The position numbers and the translations under genes were made by a program. A DNA stretch of 13,627 nucleotides from contig PWKX01000208.1 in the NCBI GenBank assembly GCA_003559585.1, forward strand, positions 1-13,627, read 5' to 3'. The notes below the pieces were generated by a model that searched no databases, was not told the DNA's origin, and worked only from the letters and a program-made list of their open reading frames with translations. Positions within the stretch are counted from its first letter, which is position 1. Every line of letters starts with the position of its first letter. Positions 1-5,917 of this stretch are shown piece by piece. This DNA is from Mollicutes bacterium. GTDB taxonomy: Bacteria > Bacillota_I > Bacilli_A > Izemoplasmatales > Izemoplasmataceae.

Positions 1-350
1 GCCATAAGATCGTATTGTTTATATAATCTTTTATGTTGTAATAACGCAACATCTTGATGTTTCATGATACTCATTTTGATGAGTGTATAGATTGAGACTA
101 ACGTGATCATTACAACGAGTAGGTAAGCCACTTTGATATTGGTGTTAAAACTTAATGTAGGCAACCGAAGCCTCTGGCCAAGATATGAAAACATATCGTT
201 AGTGGTGGTGTTATACAGTGCGTTAAACACTTGCCTTCTTTCATCAGCAAAAGACATGAGCGTGATAAAAAAAAGCGCAAGCAAGACAACTAGAACCTTG
301 CGCTTTAATGACATGTTGATGGTGTTTTTTGAAGACAACTTTCGTTTCAT
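1..350 (-). CDS. Partial membrane protein of unknown function, N-terminal part
   Basis: Reading leftward from an ATG at 350-348, the frame stays open for 116 codons to the window edge, so the C-terminus is missing. I do not recognise the family. The protein starts with a basic stretch (MKRKLSSKNT), then a hydrophobic helix at about residues 18-36 (VLVVLLALFFITLMSFA), an outside loop of about 40 residues, and a second helix at about 77-97 (VAYLLVVMITLVSIYTLI). A charged, possibly helical segment follows and leads into the missing part. Two helices flanking a short external loop are common in signalling or envelope proteins, but no catalytic motif is visible. The gene begins 4 bases after the translocase stop (TGATAATATG) without a clear Shine-Dalgarno, so it is probably the last visible gene of that operon, translated by coupling. 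An ATG at 314-312 (MSLKRK) is an alternative start. Confidence 0.6.
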   Translation of the reverse strand, partial: MKRKLSSKNTINMSLKRKVLVVLLALFFITLMSFADERRQVFNALYNTTTNDMFSYLGQRLRLPTLSFNTNIKVAYLLVVMITLVSIYTLIKMSIMKHQDVALLQHKRLYKQYDLM

Positions 351-354
351 ATTA

Positions 355-2496
355 TCAACTCAAATTGGTTAAAATATCCTCTAAATCATCTTGATCAACA
401 AGCACATCACGCGCTTTTGAACCTTGATTGGCTGTCACAATACCGGCCGCTTCTAATGATTCAACGATGCTTTGTGCGCGGTTAAAACCAATGTTAAAGG
501 TTTTTGATATTTTATTAATGGATGCTTCTTGTCGGCTAACCACAAAGCGGGCGACATCGTCAAGCAGATCATCATATTCAAAGGTTTTACTGGCGCTTTT
601 AACGAGCGCTTCTTCGTTAAATAAATAGTTGGGGCTGGCTTGGTTTTTAATGAACTCAACCACCGCATCAATATCTTGGTCTTTAATATAAGCACCTTGT
701 AAGCGCTGTTTACTTTGACCTGATGGTGCGTATAGCATATCTCCATGACCAAGCAGTGTTTCAGCGCCGGCTGAATCAATGATGGTTTGTGAGTCGATGT
801 ATGAGCTGACGCTAAAGGCGATGCGGGTAGGAATGTTAGATTTAATTGTTCCTTTAATGATGTCAGTTGAAGGACGTTGTGTGGCAACAAGCAAATGGAT
901 GCCACAGGCTCTTGCTTTTTGGGTGATGCGCATGATGGATTCTTCAACGACTTGTGAAGCGACTGTCATTAAATCTGCCAGTTCATCCACAACAATCACA
1001 ATATATGGCAGTTTTTCAGCTTGATCTTCTGTTTTTTCGTTGTATGATTCGATGTCTCGTGCGCTTAGTTCTTTAAAGGTTTTAAAACGTCGTTCCATTT
1101 CATCAACGACCCAGTTTAAACTCGCAGCTGCGGCTTTCGCATCGGTGATCACTGGCGTTAATAAATGTGGAATGTCGTTATAGCTACTGAGTTCAACCAT
1201 TTTAGGATCGATTAAAATCATGCGCAATTCATTTGGTTTATATTTTAATAATAAACTCATGAGCAAGGTGTTGATACAAACACTTTTCCCTGAACCGGTT
1301 TGTCCGGCTATTAAACCATGTGGCATGGATTTAATGGGCGCATAGACTGGTTTACCCTCAATGTCTAAGCCAAGCGCTACCGTTAAAGGTACTGAGGCGT
1401 TTTTGAACATCGAACGGTTAACAATATCTAAAAAATGCACCGTTTGTTTAACTTCATTGGGCACTTCAATGCCTACTGTCTTTTTACCCGGAATTGGGGC
1501 TTCAATGCGAATTTCTTTAGCTTCTAAGGCCATTTTCAAGTTGTCGTTTAGATTGGTGATTTTGTTGAGTTTAACCCCTTTTTCGACGGCGATTTCATAC
1601 CTTGTAACCGTTGGGCCTTCCGTGTGAGAAAACACCCGTGCACCAATGTTAAATTCTTCAAAGGTTTCATTGATACGGTTGGTTTGTTTTTCAATTGACT
1701 CACTTAAATCCACCGGGTCATAATCAGGCACACTAAGCAATGAGATGGGTGGGATTTGATAATTTTCATAACGTTCAAGCCCTGATTTAACGGTTTGTTT
1801 GGTTTTATCAACTTTTGGTGGTTTATAGGCTGGTTTAGGATTAGCTTCTGTTTTTTCAGGTGTTTGCTCTACTGCCTTAGGTGTCTTTTGTGCGGTTGAC
1901 AAAGAGGCTGGGGTTTTATTGTGTGAAGCGGGTGTGGTTTCTTTTGGTGGTTCGTTTGATGGTTCTTGATGTTTAACGGTTTCATTGGCCGGTTTATGCT
2001 CAGGTGCATGATCATCATTAAACGTGTCACGTGGTTTTTCTTCTTGCGGTTTAACCGTTTGCTGCCAAGTAGGTTTGGTTGTTGGGTTTTGGGTTTCTTT
2101 TGGTGGTTCACTGTGGTCAATTATGGTGGCTTCAACCACTTTATGTTGTTCGTGCTTTTTTGTTGGATTTAACACTTCATCTAAGTTTTTGCCGCGAACA
2201 AGGTCAAATTCTGGATAAGCCGTTCCGTATCGTTGGATGCGTTGTTCTTTGGTCATTCTAGGTTTGGTTCTAAAGGCGTCCATTTTATCTAAGTTACGTT
2301 TATGGCTTGTTTTGACAGGGATAACCACGTCATCTTTTACGTTTTTACCAAAAATCGGTGAAACAAACTCGCTTTTTTGATACTGTTTTTTTTGCTCTTT
2401 TTCCTTAGTGGTGATTTCATACACTTGAAAAGGCCTCTCATCAGGCGTTCTTTTCTTAGGTGGGATCATTTTTCTTTTTCGTTTAAAGAAGAACAT
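355..2496 (-). CDS. ftsK: SftA-type (soluble) FtsK/SpoIIIE DNA translocase
   Basis: An ATP-driven double-stranded DNA pump of the FtsK/SpoIIIE family, which moves chromosome DNA away from the closing division septum. The 713 residues show a basic N-terminus, then a long linker (about 110-245) rich in Pro, Lys, Thr and Glu. The alpha/beta translocase domain follows, with Walker A GQTGSGKS at 398-405, Walker B IVIVVDELADL at 499-509 and ATQRPS at 538-543. A C-terminal winged-helix gamma domain (about 642-706, RQEASINKISKTF) resembles those that read KOPS/SRS polarity sequences. There are no N-terminal membrane helices. That fits the soluble Bacillus paralogue SftA (YtpT) better than SpoIIIE; the N-terminal FVSPIFG also recalls SftA. 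The start is fixed by AAAGGAG at 2512-2506, nine bases before the ATG. It overlaps the thioredoxin-like gene by 31 bases, and a ytpP homologue lies near sftA in Bacillus too. SftA rather than FtsK/SpoIIIE is inference from the missing helices and the context. Confidence 0.93.
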   Translation of the reverse strand: MFFFKRKRKMIPPKKRTPDERPFQVYEITTKEKEQKKQYQKSEFVSPIFGKNVKDDVVIPVKTSHKRNLDKMDAFRTKPRMTKEQRIQRYGTAYPEFDLVRGKNLDEVLNPTKKHEQHKVVEATIIDHSEPPKETQNPTTKPTWQQTVKPQEEKPRDTFNDDHAPEHKPANETVKHQEPSNEPPKETTPASHNKTPASLSTAQKTPKAVEQTPEKTEANPKPAYKPPKVDKTKQTVKSGLERYENYQIPPISLLSVPDYDPVDLSESIEKQTNRINETFEEFNIGARVFSHTEGPTVTRYEIAVEKGVKLNKITNLNDNLKMALEAKEIRIEAPIPGKKTVGIEVPNEVKQTVHFLDIVNRSMFKNASVPLTVALGLDIEGKPVYAPIKSMPHGLIAGQTGSGKSVCINTLLMSLLLKYKPNELRMILIDPKMVELSSYNDIPHLLTPVITDAKAAAASLNWVVDEMERRFKTFKELSARDIESYNEKTEDQAEKLPYIVIVVDELADLMTVASQVVEESIMRITQKARACGIHLLVATQRPSTDIIKGTIKSNIPTRIAFSVSSYIDSQTIIDSAGAETLLGHGDMLYAPSGQSKQRLQGAYIKDQDIDAVVEFIKNQASPNYLFNEEALVKSASKTFEYDDLLDDVARFVVSRQEASINKISKTFNIGFNRAQSIVESLEAAGIVTANQGSKARDVLVDQDDLEDILTNLS

Positions 2497-2816
2497 AGTT
2501 CGAGGCTCCTTTCAATAAAAGTTATGACGTCTTCTGGATGCTTACGCTCTTTATTAATCAACCTATGTTTTAATGCGCCTTGATAAAAAAACATAAAAGA
2601 TGGGACGCCGTATACTTGATAGTGCTTAAACAGTTCAGGACAGGCGTGTCGTTTGACCGCTGCAAATGTGATGGATTGAAATGACTTAACGATGGTATCC
2701 ATGAACGTATCTAAATAATCACAATCCATACAGACATCACTTTGAAAGACTAAAATAACACGGTCTGTTTGTTCTAAGAGATTAGAAACCGAAGCTAAAT
2801 CATTGAGCGTCTTCAT
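2466..2816 (-). CDS. Thioredoxin-like protein (YtpP-like)
   Basis: A 116-residue thioredoxin-fold protein. It has the redox pair C29-M-D-C32 (SDVCMDCDYL) after the first central strand (VILVFQ), and the loop VYGVPSFMFF, whose P72 is the expected cis-proline beside the active site. CMDC differs from the CGPC of housekeeping thioredoxin, so partner and redox potential probably differ. It most resembles Bacillus YtpP in size and neighbourhood, and YtpP is poorly characterised. No signal peptide is visible, so it should be cytoplasmic. The start follows AGGAGAA at 2827-2821. It overlaps the upstream unknown gene by 17 bases and the translocase by 31, which suggests coupled translation of all three. 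The short basic C-terminus (SLNEKEK) reads through the translocase ribosome binding site. The fold is certain from the motifs; the physiological role is not. Confidence 0.85.
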   Translation of the reverse strand: MKTLNDLASVSNLLEQTDRVILVFQSDVCMDCDYLDTFMDTIVKSFQSITFAAVKRHACPELFKHYQVYGVPSFMFFYQGALKHRLINKERKHPEDVITFIERSLELCSSLNEKEK

Positions 2817-3549
2817 GGTCTTCTCCTGCTTCTAAGGCTTTGAGTTCCTTATCAACAAAATCAAACTCAATTTCTTTATCAAACAGCTTTTTAGAATAGA
2901 CCGATGAGGTTTCCTCACCAACAATGCCGATCGTTAAAAGCGCAATGCGTTTGGTCACAAAATCAACGCTGGTGTTAACCACAAGTTTTCTAAACCAGTA
3001 AGCCGGGTTAAATAGATTAACAGCGCCAAGGGTGAATTTAACCGCTTTGTTTAGGTGTTTGTTTTTTGCGGCTTTAACCAATCTGTTTTGTTCGATTTGT
3101 CGTTTACGCTCAAATAACTGAACCAACTTTGTGACTCGAATATTTCTTGTGTTTTTTAAGAGTGGTTGTTCTAAAATACCATCCAACCGTTTTGTGATGT
3201 ATTGGTTTAGCTCAAGCATTTCATCAATGGATAGTTCTAACATAGGATATTTTGATTTAGGAAAGTGATAACCGGCAATTTCTTCAACGAGTTCATAAGA
3301 TAAATCAAAAACCAGTTTGCCGTACCCTTTTGATTTCTTTTTATATGCTTTTTTAAATGCTTCTTGTTTATCTTTTATTAAATCTTTTAGTGCTTCTTCA
3401 TCCACCGATTCAACCGGTTTATTTACATGATCTAGATCGAGGTTTTTACCGCGAACAATCAAATATATGTATAAAATAGTAAATAAAATAAATCCTGATA
3501 GGATGCCTAGTAAGAAATTTATCAGGCCACCAAACGATAATTCGGGCAT
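2800..3549 (-). CDS. Membrane-anchored conserved protein of unknown function
   Basis: A 249-residue protein I cannot assign to a named family. It has one N-terminal membrane helix (about residues 8-32, LINFLLGILSGFILFTILY), then VRGKNLD at 32-38 and an acidic/lysine-rich helical region (50-75, KKAYKKKSK). A globular part follows with FDLSYELVEEIAGYHFPKS at 81-99 and a basic helical stretch (138-170). Next come NPAYWFRKLV (181-190) and an amphipathic segment RIALLTIGIVGEETSSVYS at 201-219. The C-terminus is acidic. The NPxYW...IVGEE...YS pattern reminds me of DUF697-like or other prokaryotic membrane-associated proteins, but this is a weak impression. Topology would place nearly all of it in the cytoplasm. 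It is first in the operon: GAGGTG at 3560-3555 precedes the ATG and an extended -10 promoter lies just upstream. Co-expression with a DNA translocase and the shared VRGKNLD motif suggest a division or envelope-linked role (inference). Confidence 0.75.
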   Translation of the reverse strand: MPELSFGGLINFLLGILSGFILFTILYIYLIVRGKNLDLDHVNKPVESVDEEALKDLIKDKQEAFKKAYKKKSKGYGKLVFDLSYELVEEIAGYHFPKSKYPMLELSIDEMLELNQYITKRLDGILEQPLLKNTRNIRVTKLVQLFERKRQIEQNRLVKAAKNKHLNKAVKFTLGAVNLFNPAYWFRKLVVNTSVDFVTKRIALLTIGIVGEETSSVYSKKLFDKEIEFDFVDKELKALEAGEDHEDAQ

Positions 3550-3567
3550 GTTATCACCTCTTAAATT

Positions 3568-3576
3568 ATTATATCA
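3568..3576 (-). promoter_or_regulatory. Extended -10 promoter of the unknown/thioredoxin/translocase operon
   Basis: Minus strand reads TGATATAAT: a perfect TATAAT at 3573-3568 with the TGn extension. It lies 19 bases upstream of the ATG at 3549, with GAGGTGATAAC between. No good -35 is visible, as is usual for TGn promoters. Confidence 0.65.
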
Positions 3577-3629
3577 TATCTTCCTTACTCTGCGTGTGAT
3601 TCTCCAAAACATTTACCCGAATGACTTGA

Positions 3630-3703
3630 GATATGAAAAGCCCCTTAAAGTAGTGTCCTGCTAGATGATTCATGGGCAGTGTCTACTTTAAGGAGATCAT
3701 ATC
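3630..3703. repeat. Long imperfect inverted repeat (hairpin or mobile-element ends)
   Basis: Nested complementary arms: GATATGA 3630-3636 with TCATATC 3697-3703; CCTTAAAGTAG 3643-3653 with CTACTTTAAGG 3683-3693 (11 of 11); CTGC 3658-3661 with GCAG 3676-3679. The central loop is 14 bases. It lies about 80-155 bases beyond the alcohol dehydrogenase stop. It could act as a terminator for that gene, since minus-strand GGGGCTTTT follows the arm, but the T run is short. The AAAGTAGACACT-like arm also recalls the terminal repeats of IS3-type elements, so it may be a solo or abutted pair of IS ends, or a small palindromic repeat. There is no transposase here. Confidence 0.5.
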
Positions 3704-3785
3704 AAAAGATGGTTCTATCACATACTTATGATTATATGTTTTTCTTATCATCAAGCGGTTCGATAATCATTGTATTTGCAAGCTT

Positions 3786-4961
3786 TTATTCCCAGGCTAG
3801 TTCATAGATTTTTTTTGCATCTTTAATGGTCAATGTTTTAAATGAACCAAATGATTGCCCTAGGTTTTGTTCTAGTGTTTTTAGTAGCTTAGGTATGTCT
3901 TCTTTTTTCGCACCAGCGTCTTTTAGTGTTGTTGGCATGCCAATGTCTTTGAAAAATGATTTCAGACGTTCAATGCCTGTAAGGGCTACTTCTTTTTTAT
4001 TAAAATGGTTTTCTGGAACACCAAAGGCTTTGGTGGCTAAACGATAAAATCTTTCAATGTCTTCTTCAAGGGTATATTGCATATATGCTGGGAACATCAC
4101 AGCTAACCCAGCGCCGTGTGTCATGTCGTATAAAGCACTGAGTTCATGTTCTAATCCGTGTGTGATCCAGTCTTCTTGTCTGCCCACACCTAATGAACCA
4201 TTATGAGCGATGGTGCCTGCCCAACAAATCGTAGCTCTAGCTTCATAATCGTTGGGTTCTTTCATGATGGTGCCGGCGGCTTCCATGATGGATACCAAGG
4301 TGGCCTCACATAAACGATCGGTCAATATCACGTCTTTTGTTTTTGATAAATAGCGCTCAAAGATATGAGACATCATATCGACAATGCCAGCAGCTGTATG
4401 CCATATAGGCAAGCTCATCGTTAACTCAGGGTTAATGATAGAAAATTTAGGTCTTAGTAAATCAGAACCCATACCGCGTTTTAAACCAGCACTTTCTTTA
4501 GTGATGACTGTGGCTGAAGAACCTTCAGAACCAGCTGCAGGAATTGTTAGGATTGTGGCAACAGGTAAGGCTTTTTCAACCGAAGCCTTTCTATCAAAAA
4601 AGTCCCAAAAATCACCATCATACAAGGCACCGGCTGCAATCGCTTTTGCTGAATCGATCGCTGAGCCGCCACCAACGGCTAATACAAAATCACAGTGTTC
4701 TTTTTTACACAGTTCAATGCCTTTATACACAAGCGCATCAACTGGATTAGGTTTGGCACCACCGAGTTCGACATAGTCGATGTTTTCTGCTTGAAGTGCT
4801 TTAATGACGCTCTCATAAAGACCGCTTTTTTTAATGGAGCCACCACCATAATGAATAAATACTTTCTTAGCATTATAACGTGTTAAGAGTTTTCCGACTT
4901 CTTGTTCTGTTTCTTTTCCAAACACAAATTCTGTTGGGCTATAAAATTTAAAGTTTTCCAC
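3786..4961 (-). CDS. Iron-containing alcohol dehydrogenase (butanol dehydrogenase/YugJ-like)
   Basis: A group III metal-dependent alcohol dehydrogenase that interconverts aldehydes and alcohols with NAD(P)H, probably re-oxidising fermentation NAD(P)H in the cytoplasm. In the 391-residue form, the nucleotide-binding VGGGSAIDSAKAIA lies at about 96-109. The metal ligands sit where expected: D195 and H199 in GIVDMMSHIFERY, H268 in THGLEHELSALYD, and H282 in MTHGAGLAVMFP. It looks most like the BdhA/YugJ/YqhD subgroup, whose usual length is about 385-390. The longest frame begins at a GTG at 4976, but that GTG abuts the Shine-Dalgarno AGGAG. The better start is the GTG at 4961-4959, seven bases after AGGAG. 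It is a single gene, divergent from the HAD gene, with an extended -10 promoter 20 bases upstream. Substrate and NADH/NADPH preference cannot be read from the sequence. Confidence 0.92.
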   Translation of the reverse strand: MENFKFYSPTEFVFGKETEQEVGKLLTRYNAKKVFIHYGGGSIKKSGLYESVIKALQAENIDYVELGGAKPNPVDALVYKGIELCKKEHCDFVLAVGGGSAIDSAKAIAAGALYDGDFWDFFDRKASVEKALPVATILTIPAAGSEGSSATVITKESAGLKRGMGSDLLRPKFSIINPELTMSLPIWHTAAGIVDMMSHIFERYLSKTKDVILTDRLCEATLVSIMEAAGTIMKEPNDYEARATICWAGTIAHNGSLGVGRQEDWITHGLEHELSALYDMTHGAGLAVMFPAYMQYTLEEDIERFYRLATKAFGVPENHFNKKEVALTGIERLKSFFKDIGMPTTLKDAGAKKEDIPKLLKTLEQNLGQSFGSFKTLTIKDAKKIYELAWE

Positions 4962-4968
4962 TTTATCA

Positions 4969-4973
4969 CTCCT
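4969..4973 (-). promoter_or_regulatory. Ribosome binding site deciding the alcohol dehydrogenase start
   Basis: Minus-strand AGGAG sits 7 bases before GTG 4961-4959 (AGGAGTGATAAAGTG). It directly follows an in-frame GTG at 4976-4974, which therefore cannot use it. Confidence 0.7.
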
Positions 4974-4981
4974 CACTAACC

Positions 4982-4990
4982 ATTATAACA
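4982..4990 (-). promoter_or_regulatory. Extended -10 promoter of the alcohol dehydrogenase
   Basis: Minus strand TGTTATAAT: TATAAT at 4987-4982 with TG at 4990-4989. No convincing -35 at 16-18 bases. The start site would fall near 4975, giving a very short leader holding the AGGAG. Confidence 0.65.
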
Positions 4991-5023
4991 TGTTTTTCAA
5001 ACTAATAAGTTGCCTCAAAACAT

Positions 5024-5052
5024 TTGCCTTGTGCGTGTGTTTGTGCGATAAT
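5024..5052 (+). promoter_or_regulatory. Promoter of the HAD phosphatase gene
   Basis: TTGCCT at 5024-5029, a 17-base spacer, and GATAAT at 5047-5052 with a TGC extension at 5044-5046. The start site would be near 5059, leaving only about 10 bases before the ATG at 5069. The promoter therefore lies inside the longest open frame and rules out its upstream starts. Confidence 0.6.
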
Positions 5053-5059
5053 TATGGAC

Positions 5060-5065
5060 GGTGAT
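5060..5065 (+). promoter_or_regulatory. Ribosome binding site deciding the HAD gene start
   Basis: GGTGAT precedes ATG 5069 (GGTGATAATATG), the same arrangement as GAGGTGATAACATG before the unknown membrane protein on the other strand. It supports the start at 5069 over the in-frame ATGs at 5024 and 5054. Confidence 0.6.
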
Positions 5066-5068
5066 AAT

Positions 5069-5899
5069 ATGAAAAAACATTTAATAGCGCTTGATTTAGA
5101 CGGCACACTGCTTTACGACTGGAAAACATTGAAAGATGAAACCAAACAGTATTTAATGGACTTGAAAGCTCAAGGCCATCATCTTGTCATTGCGACTGGT
5201 CGCCCCTTTAGAAGTGCCATCATGTATTATGAATTACTTGAATTAAACACACCGATTATTAATTATAATGGTGGATTAATTACTTGGCAGAACAACCCTG
5301 ATTTTGAGGAAGTCAACATTACCGTTGATAAAGAAGCTGTGATTGATATCATGCAGGCTTGTGATGAACATATCGACAATGCGTTTTGTGAAATCAAAGA
5401 TGATATTTACTTAAAAGAAGAACGTGAAGACATCATGGATTTACTCCATTATTTTGGTAATGCCACGCTGAATGTCGGTGACTTAGCAAAAACACTGCCA
5501 GGAGACACCAACGGTATGATCATTGTGGCTAAGAAAAACCACGGGTCATACATTGAGGATTATGTTAAGAAACATTATAGTAATAAGTTATTAACCCGCA
5601 ATTGGGGTGATGCGTATAATTTTATCATTGAAGTATACACCCCTTATACCAATAAAGGCCGTGCTTTAAAACATGTTGCTAAAGCCTTAGGGGTTGAGCG
5701 CAAGCACATCATTGCCATCGGTGATGGTATGAACGACCTTGAAATGATTGCCTATGCCGGTACTGGGGTTGCGGTTGGCAATGCCCATCCTGATTTAAAG
5801 GCGATTGCTGATGTGGTAAGTCCTTATACGCATCAAGAATCGGTCATTGAACGGGTATTAAGTGATTATTTTTCAAAAAAAGAGGAGGGTTCAGATTAA
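5069..5899 (+). CDS. Cof-type HAD-superfamily phosphatase
   Basis: A 276-residue haloacid-dehalogenase hydrolase of the Cof/YidA subgroup (class IIB cap), which dephosphorylates small molecules such as sugar phosphates or flavin/pyridoxal phosphates. The four HAD motifs are present: D9-L-D-G-T (D9 nucleophile, D11 acid/base), T43 in VIATGRP, K196 in NKGRAL, and GDGMNDLEMI with D219 and D223 binding Mg2+. INYNGG (about 65-69) and the middle region fit the Cof cap. The frame is open back to an ATG at 5024, but the promoter and GGTGAT ribosome site place the start at 5069, which gives MKKHLIALDLDGT, a typical family N-terminus. It is the only plus-strand gene. It is divergent from the alcohol dehydrogenase and overlaps the 3' end of ffh by 4 bases, inside a shared terminator hairpin. 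The exact substrate cannot be predicted. Confidence 0.92.
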   Translation: MKKHLIALDLDGTLLYDWKTLKDETKQYLMDLKAQGHHLVIATGRPFRSAIMYYELLELNTPIINYNGGLITWQNNPDFEEVNITVDKEAVIDIMQACDEHIDNAFCEIKDDIYLKEEREDIMDLLHYFGNATLNVGDLAKTLPGDTNGMIIVAKKNHGSYIEDYVKKHYSNKLLTRNWGDAYNFIIEVYTPYTNKGRALKHVAKALGVERKHIIAIGDGMNDLEMIAYAGTGVAVGNAHPDLKAIADVVSPYTHQESVIERVLSDYFSKKEEGSD

Positions 5900-5917
5900 A
5901 ATCTGAAGCCTCCTTTT
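5883..5917. terminator. Bidirectional terminator spanning both convergent gene ends
   Basis: AGGAGGGTTCAGAT at 5883-5896 pairs with ATCTGAAGCCTCCT at 5901-5914: a 14-bp stem with one G/G mismatch and a TAAA loop. TTTT follows on the plus side; on the minus side the flank reads CTTTTTT. The loop holds both TAA stops, and the arms encode the last residues of the HAD protein and of Ffh. Confidence 0.8.

Noticed and set aside
453..947. A 164-codon open frame inside the translocase gene on the same strand
   Set aside because: It lies wholly inside the well-supported translocase frame, lacks a ribosome site and has a low-complexity Leu/Lys/Pro/Thr composition typical of a shifted reading.
2816..3549. 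Mycoplasma-type code (UGA as Trp)
   Set aside because: Three genes end in TGA followed by out-of-family sequence, and no conserved gene needs UGA as a sense codon.
3728..3770. ATGATTAT/ATAATCAT inverted repeat as the dehydrogenase terminator
   Set aside because: Only 8 AT-rich pairs with a 27-base loop and no T run following on the minus strand.
4384..4776. A 130-codon plus-strand frame opposite the alcohol dehydrogenase
   Set aside because: It is the antisense of conserved dehydrogenase codons, with no promoter or ribosome site.
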